This document shows, piece after piece, positions 56,180-64,000 of a DNA stretch of 64,000 nucleotides. The position numbers and the translations under genes are program-made. Below the pieces are notes generated by a model, which was not told the origin of the DNA, did not search any database, and saw only the letters and a list, made by a program, of their open reading frames with translations. The stretch is from the NCBI GenBank assembly GCA_947579605.1, contig OX388313.1, positions 806,001 to 870,000 on the forward strand. Direction: 5' to 3'. The DNA comes from Athripsodes cinereus. Its lineage: Eukaryota > Arthropoda > Insecta > Trichoptera > Leptoceridae. Every line of letters begins with the position of its first letter. The first letter of the stretch is position 1.

Positions 56180-56580
56180 TAACTGCATGTGATAAACATG
56201 CAAGTCATTCTCTCCGTGCCAATAAATAATAATACATTCAGAATGGGTGGTCTGCCTCATTGCTAAATTGCAGATGTTAAATAACGAGACACCTATGACT
56301 ACTATTATAAAATCTAGAGATAAATAAAAAATATCTTACGCATAACATAAAGTTTTACGAATACCTGCCTTTAACATCATCATCATCATCATCATCGCCC
56401 TCAACGCTCCTCTCGGGAGCACAGTGCAGAAACCAGCCTCCTCCATTCAGAGCGTCTCTGTGTCAATTGCGTCACCTCTTCCCACGACATTCCTTGCACT
56501 CTGATATCGTTGTCATAGAAACGGAGGACAGGACATTAAAAAACTTACAGAAAAGAGTGGGAGACCTATTAGCCGGAGAC
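56180..56580 (-). mobile_element. TAG-tailed short retroposon, split by another LINE
   Basis: 56180-56373 ('ACTGCATGTGATAAACATGC' to 'TTTTACGAATACCTGCCTTT') and 56528-56580 ('GACATTAAAAAACTTACAGA') are consecutive parts of one copy, interrupted by the insertion at 56374-56527. Confidence 0.7.
56374..56527 (-). mobile_element. Second RTE-like family, 3' end inserted in a repeat
   Basis: Nearly identical to 39730-39885: GATGATGATGATG tail, 'GGAGCGTTGAGGGCGATGAT' and 'CAGAGACGCTCTGAATGGAG' on the minus strand. At 150 bp it is a short, young-looking insertion. Confidence 0.75.
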
Positions 56581-57264
56581 TGCGTGTGAACGTCTCTTAA
56601 TAATAATAATAATAATAAAGTGACAAAAGGCGTACATATTGCTTTAAACCTATTACAATGTTTGATAAGAACCTGCTTTAGTATAAAGTGAGTTTAGATC
56701 AATTAAAGTACACAGGACATATCTATCTATAAACGGAAAATAGAATATAATATAAAACAAAAATACCTATATAAATTGTCTCTTAATGTTTGGTAATGAA
56801 AATGTATGTTTTACGTTTCGAGGACAGAATTACTCGTAGATTGCAATACAAGCACAATTATTTTTATGATATTATAGTCCATCAACATACATAGTAGATA
56901 CATCACTCATCAGTCTATGAGATGAGGTAACCTGTTTAGTTCGTGTCCCATATTATTATTATTATTATGAATATAGGTACGATAAATAGATAGATAAATT
57001 TAGCATGTGTGTTGATAACACATCAAGCCGTTTGTACACAGTGAAACTTGTGTCGGATACCAATCCGTTACTTTAAAAAAAATACACTTATGTCTCAACA
57101 ATTTACTCGTATTGACTTACAATTTTCTCTAGGACCCATATCATTATATCTACCACAAATAGGATTACCATATCAGTGTTTAAAGAATTATCGTCACCAG
57201 AAAAAATGATTTTTTGACATTAACCTCGTCGATGATAGAGAAAGGAAAAAAGAGTGAAGAATGT
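56581..57264. other. No gene seen
   Basis: AT-rich with a TAA microsatellite at 56599-56618; no supported feature. Confidence 0.5.
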
Positions 57265-57533
57265 TGAAGTTAATTGCGATAGTTTGGACATGTGAAGCGA
57301 ATGGATGATGAAAAGATTACAAAGAGAGTGAATTTATCTGAAACAGCAGATGTGAGAAAGTGCAGACGTCCGAGAACCACGTGGATCAAATTCTCAAAGA
57401 CGGACGAGTGAGAGATATCGAAGTACATGTATGAATATAAAGAAAGTGAAACAAATATGTATCTCCATGGCGTTCCATTCTCTCTACCCCTACTTGGGAA
57501 ATGACGTGAAGATATAGATGGATAGATAGATCG
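57265..57533 (+). mobile_element. 5'-truncated RTE-type LINE
   Basis: 'GATAGTTTGGACATGTGAAG', 'CGAGAACCACGTGGATCAAA' (with a deletion of the TTGATCACG part) and an ending GTGAAGATATAGATGGATAG. Confidence 0.65.
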
Positions 57534-57559
57534 AATTTCATGATAATTAAGGTATTCGT

Positions 57560-57725
57560 ATAAAACATCACGTTTAAGACATTTAAAACCTTTAGTTCAG
57601 CGATGAGGTATTCCACCCAACCTGAATGTCTTAACTTTTAATGACATTAAGAGGACAACTTGCATGTTTGCTACGTGCAGTAGGTCTGCTGGCTACCTCT
57701 GTGGGAAACATTGTGATAATTTATG
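57560..57725 (+). mobile_element. TAG-tailed short retroposon
   Basis: 'TTTAGTTCAGCGATGAGGTA', 'ACCTGAATGTCTTAACTTTT', 'GTCTGCTGGCTACCTCTGTG', with the tail lost. Confidence 0.6.
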
Positions 57726-58137
57726 AAAGAATGAATGATTCTCACTGCATGAACATGAACATTGCCGAGCATAAACAAATAACAATAAATACATGAGACA
57801 TATTTTCATTTCTGTGTATAAATCAATCTCAGACTGTGTATTAAAACGTATATTGGCGACATCTTGAGTAAAATTTATTGGTGCAAGCGTAAACTTTTTC
57901 TTAATCCCAAGATTACGCGGATACAAGTCGGCGATTCTAATCTTCTAATATGCAAGGCACATGAGGTGTGCAATAATACGTATTGTTGTGATCTGTGTGT
58001 CAACTCTGAGTCACTATTATATACTTGGCAAATGATACAATCTCCACATAATATTATATACCTATCTCCACATATATATTTATACCGACCTACATACATA
58101 CATATAGTATCATTTTGTCTTTCACATTGTAATATAT
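57726..58137. other. No gene seen; left flank of the LTR element
   Basis: AT-rich. The bases immediately left of the LTR are ATATAT (58132-58137); a matching 4-5 bp duplication would be expected at the far end of the element, outside the window. Confidence 0.45.
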
Positions 58138-58332
58138 TGTAACAGAGCAGATGGCTGAGTCATATAAAAAATAAAAACACTTCTTTCTGGAGTAATTCAA
58201 GTTTATTTAATTCAATATTATCAGTAACAAACGGTAACACAACAACAAGCTTCCCTCTCTATAGTAGTATATATGCATAGACAAAGAAGCTTCACGCTTC
58301 TTCTTCTTCTTCTCCGTTTTAAGGCTGTTACA
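58138..58332 (-). repeat. Candidate 3' LTR (195 bp)
   Basis: Minus strand starts TGTAACAG and ends CTGTTACA, an 8-bp inverted terminal repeat with the standard TG...CA. It contains an AATAAA signal in 'GAATTAAATAAACTTGAATT'. The preceding sequence is purine-rich (AAAAGGGAG about 15 bp away). It cannot be confirmed without the 5' LTR. Confidence 0.65.
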
Positions 58333-58539
58333 CTCGGCCGTCCTGACTCCCTTTTGAGACCTCGCAAAAGAAAGAAAAACAACCATCTTAACAACCATCC
58401 ATCAACCATGAAGGCCCATTTGCCCTCACCAGCTCAACATTTTTTTTTTTCTTATTCATACTGTGAACTCAAAATTAATCCACACAATCAAATCCAATTT
58501 ACAAGTTAAATTGGATCTTGCAACACATATGCAAAATCA

Positions 58540-59245
58540 AAACATATGAAATGACCTGGCAGTCAACTTACCCACTTGCAAATCACATGCAAGATTAACT
58601 CATCCACTTGCAAATCACCTGCAAGATCGACTTACCCACTTGCAATTCACATGCAAGTTCAACTCACCCACTTGCAAATCACAAGCAAGATCAACTCACC
58701 CACTTGCAAATCGCATGCAAGTTCAACTCACTCACTTGCAAATCACAAGCAAGATCAACTCACCCACTTGCAAATCGCATGCAAGATCAACACATGTGAA
58801 ATGACCTGATAGTCATCTCACCCACTTGCAACTCACATGCAAGATCAACACATGTGAAATGACCTGATAGTCATCTCACCCACTTGCAACTCACATGCAA
58901 GATCAACACATGTGAAATGACCTGATAGTCATCTCACCCACTTGCAACTCACATGCAAGATCAACACATGTGAAATGACCTGATAGTCATCTCACCCACT
59001 TGCAACTCACATGCAAGATCAACACATGTGAAATGACCTGATAGTCATCTCACCCACTTGCAACTCACATGCAAGATCAACACATGTGAAATGACCTGAT
59101 AGTCATCTCACCCACTTGCAACTCACATGCAAGATCAACACATGTGAAATGACCTGATAGTCATCTCACCCACTTGCAACTCACATGCAAGATCAACACA
59201 TGTGAAATGACCTAATAGTCATCTCACCCACTCTGACATCACAAG
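58540..59245. repeat. Minisatellite in the 3' UTR of the gypsy element
   Basis: 58540-58790 has irregular units of about 34 bp ('CCCACTTGCAAATCACATGC', AAGATCAACTCA). From 58795 a 58-bp unit starting TGTGAAATGACCTGATAGTC repeats exactly every 58 bp at 58795, 58853, 58911, 58969, 59027, 59085, 59143 and 59201. The longer unit equals the shorter one plus 'TGTGAAATGACCTGATAGTC'-type sequence. Each unit has two small inverted repeats: ATGAC/GTCAT and CTTGCA/TGCAAG. Confidence 0.9.
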
Positions 59246-59257
59246 ATTCAATAACCA

Positions 59258-62200
59258 TTAACCCTCCAGAAGATCAATAAGATCATCTCTTTCCACTTCA
59301 CTCTCTTGGCTGTCAGACTCACTAGAATCTCTAAATGCACCTCTATAAGGTCGCAATGCATCAGCAGCCACAACTGCCTTGAACTTCTTATAACCCTTCA
59401 TTCCTTTAACACTCATTATCTCATAACGATCAATATCGTTCATAACTTTGGTCACCCTATAAGGACCACTATACATCGGATCAATTTTACTGTTTACTCC
59501 AGTACCACCCTTGACAACCCCTTGTTTCCACAACACTAAATCACCTCTCACATACTTATGTGCCACCTTATGGCGCTTATCATAGTGTGTTTTCATTCTC
59601 TCCGCAGCAACTTGTAAGTGTTGCTTAGCCTCTTCCCGCCTTTCAACTAGTTGACGGTCTGTGCTAGCACTTGCTTCTGCATTGTCAGATGTGCCATCTG
59701 GTTCTGCAACCAGTTGACTCTTATGTCCAAACATCAACTCAAAGGGTGCAAATTTAGTGCTTGCACACACAGTATTATTAATACCCCACACAATCTGTGG
59801 CAAATCTAAGTCCCACAACTTTGTCTCAGAGTTAGTTGTTCTCATGGCATCGAGTAATGTGCGATTTGTTCTCTCTACCTGACCATTTCCCCTTGGTGTA
59901 GCCACTGCAGTCAAAATGTGTTTAAACTGCTTTTCTATAGCAAACTCCTTGAAACGTTTACTCGTAAAAGCCAAACCTCGATCAGATACCACTCTGGTAG
60001 GTACTCCAAACATGCTAAAAACTTCATTTAGCTTTCTAATGGTCTCCACTGAATTCACAGTGCGAGTTGGTACCGCAAATACAAACTTAGAAAAAGCATC
60101 GGTAGCTACTAATACATAACTGTTATTCAACTTACTCTTTACAAATGGACCCAAATGATCAACATGCAATGTATGCATTGGCTTTTCCACTTTTGTAATA
60201 GCATTCAGCTTACCTTCCTTCTTTCCATATTGTCCTTTAGCAAAGGCACAATTGATACATGCGCTTACATATTTCCGTATGAATCGAGTCATCTTCGGAA
60301 ACCAAAACTCACTTTTAATCAATTTTTCACATCTTTCAAATCCAGGATGTCCAACATCATCATGAAACTTTCTCATCAACATCCACTTGGCTGTCGTTGG
60401 TACTACAACTCTGTTACCAGCCAAAGTCTTTCGATACAACCTCCCATCCTTAATGCAAAAGTCATTTTTGATATCTTTATTAGCAGCTCCACCATTTAAC
60501 TGCTCCACAAGTGCACACAACTTGGGATCCTGTAACTGTAAGGTAAACAACCAATCGTCTGCACAAATCATAGTTACATTAATATCACATATAGGAGGAT
60601 TTCGACTCAATGCATCAACATGTTTCATTCGTTCTCCTGGACGATATTCAATTTCCATATCATACTCTTGTATCGTAAGCCACCACCGGGCTATTCTTGG
60701 TATCATGTCTCTCTTTACTAACGTTGCCCTAACAGCAACACAATCTGTAACCACTTTGAAATGTATACCCAACAGATAGATGCGGAATCTCTTAATAGAC
60801 TCCACTACGGCTAGAGTTTCCAACTCATAGCTGTGATAAACTTCTTCCTCTTTGGAAGTTACTCTACTAAAATATGCAACAGGCTTTAACTCTCCTGTTG
60901 GTTGTACTTGCATTAAAATGCCACCCAAGCCTAGTTTACTAGCATCTGTATGTAATTCTGTCATTAAATCTCTATTGTATATGGCTAACACTGGTCGAGA
61001 TACTAACTTTTCCTTCAATATCTCAAATGCACTAATTTGTGATGAACCCCATTCCCATGGAACATCTTTCTTTGTCAACTGTGTTAGTGGTCTAGCAATA
61101 GTTGCAAAATTATTAACAAATTTTCTGAAATAACTTGCCAAACCCATGAATTGTCTAACTTCATGCACATTAGTTGGTGCTCTAAACTCTTGCACAGCAG
61201 AGATCTTTGCCTTTCCAGGTGCAACACCTTCACCTGACACTTCATGTCCCAGATAATCAATCTTCGTCTGCAAGAAATAACATTTCTCCAGATTGATCTT
61301 GAGATCTGCCTTCATCAAGAGATCTAATACTCTCCTCAAGGTGCTTAACCCTTCTGCAACAGACGTAGATGGAATTAAAATATCATCCATAAAAACTAAT
61401 ATACTATCACCTGGAATATCCTTCAATGCTTTCTTTATGGTACGCATAAACACTCCAGGTGCATTTGATAATCCAAAACTCATACGTACATATTCATAAT
61501 GACCATCAGGTGTAACAAACGCAGTCTTTCTAATAGAATCTTCATCCATTGGAACTTGATGGTAACCTTGAGCTAAATCTATACTGGTAAAATAAATCTT
61601 ACCTGCCAATTTGCAAACCTGATCCTCAATATGAGGCAACGGAAATCTATCCTTTACAGTGATAGCATTCAATGCTCTGTAGTCAACACATAGTCTGTAG
61701 TCCCCTGTCTTTTTACGAACCAATATAACTGGACTCGCATACTCTGACTCAGATTCTCTAATGATTCCTGCTGCCAACAAATCATCTACCTTCTCTTGTA
61801 CAACCCTTCGTTCTGAAAAAGCAAGTCTGTACGGTTTATAAACAATGGGTCGATCAGTAGTAGTATTGATGGTCATCTTACCCAAACTGGTACATCCTAA
61901 CTCTCTCGTAGAGTTAGCAAAACAATGGCTATACTCCTCCAATACTTTCATCAACTCTCGTCGTTCTTCTGGTATAATTGGTCCCATATTGATCTCATCA
62001 GCAATAATTTGGTTGCAAGATACACAACTTTGCACATTCTGGTTGCCCACCGACACGCTTAGAGGCTGCACACATATTGTAGCTCTTGTCAATAATTGTC
62101 CCTTTTTCCATAAAAGCTCTTCTCTACCCAAATTGTGCACATTCAACTGTGTATCTGTCCCACTAAGAAAGGTTGCTGGAATCATATAAGATTTAGGGCC

Positions 62201-63637
62201 CAACTCGTATAAGCGAGGTGTAGTAGAGAAATATTTATCTCCTGCGTCTGAAACATAAACTCTTACACGTTTTACAGTATTAGGAGCAATACATATGTCT
62301 TCTGCACAGCTCACCAGATATTTTCTTTCAGAAGGTTCAATCCCAAGCTCAATAGTTTCTGTTGGATCGAGTTCATCATCCTTCACCAGTGTAACTCGAG
62401 ATTTGCTCACCACCAATGATAATCCCTGTTGCATGATGACTGGCTGACCTATTAACAAATCAATCTCACCCATATCACAGTTAGTAACTAAAGCTACAGT
62501 CGCTAATTCTAATTCATCTATTTTCAATACAAATGCCACACATCCAACAGCTGGAATAGTCCCTCCAGCGAATCCCTTCAGGAGTGTAGTGCTCGGAGTC
62601 ATTTCCATACCTTGGTGCCTAGCCCATGAACATTTCAAAACATTTACCTGACTGCCAGTGTCAATTAGTGCTTTAAGAGGCACACCACCTACCTGAACAA
62701 CCTTTATTAAGCATGAATTCATCACCTTCAACTCGTCTATAAGCCTTACCTGTTTCTCCCTTGCAGTTTCCTCAGGTCTGGACCTCTTTAGGCAATGCCT
62801 CGAAATGTGGCCCAGCTTACCACACCTGTGGCAAGTCACTGGAACTTGGGTCCTTCCACTGCGGCAGAATTTTTCGATGTGGCCTACCTTACCACACTTA
62901 AAACACTTTCGGGTCTCCCTTGACCCCCCCAGGTGTTTCCTGGAAGCAACACTGCCACTGCTACTCCCTGCCACCTGATAACTATCCTGCAAAGCCAGGA
63001 ACCCTGTGTACAGCTGGTCAGGCGTCTCACAGCTGAATCCCTTGGCGTGCACCTGCAACTCCAGTGGAAGTCCACGGATGATGCATGATATGGCACCCTC
63101 ATCATCAATTCTGCACCTCCTGATGAGGAGCAGCTTATCGTGGTAGTAGTGAGTCATGGACTCACTACTCTTCTTCTTCCTCTGCATCATCTCCTCCAGC
63201 AGGTCTGCGAAATCAACGTGTCGGGGGAAGGCTTTCCCCAGTGCCTCCTTCCATTCCTCCCAAGAGAGGTCGTACTCTTCCAGCACGTCGTACCACTTAC
63301 GTGCCGATCCCTTGAGACGGGTCTGCATGTAGCAGGACTTGGCATAATCGTCCCACCCATGCACCTCTCCTAGGAGATCAATCCTCTGCAACCAGGCTAC
63401 AGCAGTGGTGCTCTTCTCGTCTGGATCGAAGAAGGGAATTATTTCCCCCTTCACCGTAGAGAAGCGACTCAGGCCGCCATCTCGGCCAGTCGAAGCCGGG
63501 GACGAAGCGCTACGTGGAGCGATTCTACTGAAGTATCGCTCTACCATGCCCTCCAACTTAGTCTCCAGAAGGCGCTCGTAGAGCACTCGCGGTGACTCTG
63601 TGCCATCCTCGCTCGCGGGGCGATTCTGATGCGCCAT
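59258..63637 (-). CDS. Ty3/gypsy gag-pol polyprotein, intact, 1459 residues
   Basis: One ORF encodes all replication functions. A gag-like region (about residues 60-220, with WLQRIDLLGEVHGW) is followed by two CCHC zinc knuckles (245-258 and 269-282), which bind the genomic RNA. The aspartic protease has LIDTGS at 324-329. Reverse transcriptase shows VDYRALN (651-657), DLAQGYHQVPM (687-697) and the catalytic FMDD (749-752). RNase H has HTDAS (896-900), E940 and a late HVDALSR (1006-1012). Integrase has an HHCC finger (H1092, H1097, C1127, C1130) and a D,D35E triad (D1160, D1219, E1255). A GPY module (SGPYRVTKV) lies near 1390. No chromodomain or envelope is seen. Fusion of gag and pol in one frame without a frameshift or stop is unlike elements that use ribosomal frameshifting. 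The ATG at 63637-63635 is the first in frame. All key residues are intact. Confidence 0.95.
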   Translation of the reverse strand: MAHQNRPASEDGTESPRVLYERLLETKLEGMVERYFSRIAPRSASSPASTGRDGGLSRFSTVKGEIIPFFDPDEKSTTAVAWLQRIDLLGEVHGWDDYAKSCYMQTRLKGSARKWYDVLEEYDLSWEEWKEALGKAFPRHVDFADLLEEMMQRKKKSSESMTHYYHDKLLLIRRCRIDDEGAISCIIRGLPLELQVHAKGFSCETPDQLYTGFLALQDSYQVAGSSSGSVASRKHLGGSRETRKCFKCGKVGHIEKFCRSGRTQVPVTCHRCGKLGHISRHCLKRSRPEETAREKQVRLIDELKVMNSCLIKVVQVGGVPLKALIDTGSQVNVLKCSWARHQGMEMTPSTTLLKGFAGGTIPAVGCVAFVLKIDELELATVALVTNCDMGEIDLLIGQPVIMQQGLSLVVSKSRVTLVKDDELDPTETIELGIEPSERKYLVSCAEDICIAPNTVKRVRVYVSDAGDKYFSTTPRLYELGPKSYMIPATFLSGTDTQLNVHNLGREELLWKKGQLLTRATICVQPLSVSVGNQNVQSCVSCNQIIADEINMGPIIPEERRELMKVLEEYSHCFANSTRELGCTSLGKMTINTTTDRPIVYKPYRLAFSERRVVQEKVDDLLAAGIIRESESEYASPVILVRKKTGDYRLCVDYRALNAITVKDRFPLPHIEDQVCKLAGKIYFTSIDLAQGYHQVPMDEDSIRKTAFVTPDGHYEYVRMSFGLSNAPGVFMRTIKKALKDIPGDSILVFMDDILIPSTSVAEGLSTLRRVLDLLMKADLKINLEKCYFLQTKIDYLGHEVSGEGVAPGKAKISAVQEFRAPTNVHEVRQFMGLASYFRKFVNNFATIARPLTQLTKKDVPWEWGSSQISAFEILKEKLVSRPVLAIYNRDLMTELHTDASKLGLGGILMQVQPTGELKPVAYFSRVTSKEEEVYHSYELETLAVVESIKRFRIYLLGIHFKVVTDCVAVRATLVKRDMIPRIARWWLTIQEYDMEIEYRPGERMKHVDALSRNPPICDINVTMICADDWLFTLQLQDPKLCALVEQLNGGAANKDIKNDFCIKDGRLYRKTLAGNRVVVPTTAKWMLMRKFHDDVGHPGFERCEKLIKSEFWFPKMTRFIRKYVSACINCAFAKGQYGKKEGKLNAITKVEKPMHTLHVDHLGPFVKSKLNNSYVLVATDAFSKFVFAVPTRTVNSVETIRKLNEVFSMFGVPTRVVSDRGLAFTSKRFKEFAIEKQFKHILTAVATPRGNGQVERTNRTLLDAMRTTNSETKLWDLDLPQIVWGINNTVCASTKFAPFELMFGHKSQLVAEPDGTSDNAEASASTDRQLVERREEAKQHLQVAAERMKTHYDKRHKVAHKYVRGDLVLWKQGVVKGGTGVNSKIDPMYSGPYRVTKVMNDIDRYEIMSVKGMKGYKKFKAVVAADALRPYRGAFRDSSESDSQESEVERDDLIDLLEG

Positions 63638-63653
63638 TTTATATTTCTAAACA

Positions 63654-63853
63654 AGTGTCCTTTCACAAAATAACAAAGTGTCCTATCACAAAACAAATCA
63701 ACAAAAAAGTGTCCTGTCACAAACTTATAAATAACGAGCGTCCTTTCGCATATATTTCACAATAATAAAAAAGAATTAAACGTCCTGTCGTACACAATAA
63801 ACTTTCTCAACAAACACAATCAACATATAACAAAGCAATGGCGTCCTTTTTTC
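63654..63853 (-). promoter_or_regulatory. Array of a 14-bp motif in the gypsy 5' leader
   Basis: Six copies of a motif that on the sense strand reads TGYGAHAGGACRCT lie at 63654-63667, 63677-63690, 63708-63721, 63737-63750, 63779-63792 and 63840-63853 (the last weaker). Spacing from start to start is 23, 31, 29, 42 and 61 bp. The four copies nearest the ORF are best preserved. Binding-site arrays in the leader of gypsy-type elements are known (for example the Su(Hw) insulator of Drosophila gypsy), but the motif here is different. Function is inferred. Confidence 0.6.
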
Positions 63854-64000
63854 GCGCGTGATTTTTAACACCACTAATAACTTCCTGACAAACACACAGC
63901 AGGGTTACTCTCGACAAAACTAAACACGATCTTAATCTAGTCTTGATCTTGATCATACGATGCACGAAGGTACTATGGTCAAAAACATCGCGCTACCGCT

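Larger units (their letters stand above)
58138..64000 (-). mobile_element. Ty3/gypsy LTR retrotransposon, 5' end outside window
   Basis: Read on the minus strand: 5' leader (from beyond 64000 to 63638), a single gag-pol ORF (63637-59258), a 3' untranslated region with a minisatellite (59257-58333), and a candidate 3' LTR (58332-58138). No envelope gene is visible. The uninterrupted ORF suggests a young, possibly active copy. The 5' LTR and primer-binding site were not found, so they must lie to the right. Confidence 0.9.

Noticed and set aside
58540..59245. CRISPR-like regular repeats
   Set aside because: The units are directly tandem with no unique spacers, and they lie in the 3' UTR of a eukaryotic retrotransposon.
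59306..62189. Plus-strand open frames within the gypsy element
   Set aside because: All are antisense to the gag-pol ORF and have no domain of their own.

Overview
The window reads as a stretch of insect nuclear DNA, most likely from a moth or butterfly. This is an inference. It rests on the AT-rich background full of TAGGTAC-type words, the many RTE-, CR1- and jockey-type LINE 3' ends with microsatellite tails, the piggyBac element, and one spliced coding exon. There is no operon-like gene order and no prokaryotic feature. Nearly everything recognisable is a mobile element or a remnant of one.

The only convincing host coding sequence is a 98-nt plus-strand exon at 37479-37576. It has a polypyrimidine tract and AG before it and GTAAGA after it, and it encodes a conserved integrin alpha beta-propeller segment (QWFGATLSSAGEDGP). 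If it belongs to a live gene, most of this window is very long intron sequence of an integrin alpha gene on the plus strand. I found no second exon.

Layout. 0-12 kb: LINE 3' fragments, a decaying minisatellite (4.9-5.4 kb), a perfect foldback with a hammerhead-like core (8.9-9.1 kb), and several LINE tails. 12-24 kb: half of a Harbinger-like MITE, a foldback, a CR1/L2-type fragment, tRNA-derived SINEs, a tandem duplication hit by a hAT-like MITE with an 8-bp target duplication (19 kb), and a Penelope-like reverse transcriptase remnant (20.8-21.0 kb). 24-37 kb: a dense cluster of 5'-truncated RTE copies, hairpin elements, a complete 537-bp Harbinger-like MITE (33.1 kb), and a SINE nested in another repeat (34.3 kb). 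37-44 kb: the integrin exon, the longest RTE copy (37.7-38.55 kb), and other LINE ends. 44.6-47.2 kb: a nearly complete piggyBac transposon with TTAA target sites, terminal and internal inverted repeats, a predicted 385-bp intron, all three catalytic aspartates, and a single frameshift in an A7 run. 47-58 kb: further RTE, SINE-like and hairpin remnants. 58.1 kb to the end: a Ty3/gypsy LTR retrotransposon on the minus strand with an intact 1459-residue gag-pol, a candidate 195-bp 3' LTR, a structured minisatellite in the 3' untranslated region, and a spaced array of a 14-bp motif in the 5' leader. Its 5' LTR lies beyond the window.

The repeats work together in visible ways. Several unrelated short repeats share the same kind of 3' end as autonomous RTE elements, which suggests they borrow RTE machinery. 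A SINE shares its tail with a LINE-like repeat. Hammerhead-like cores recur at five places alongside a Penelope-like fragment.
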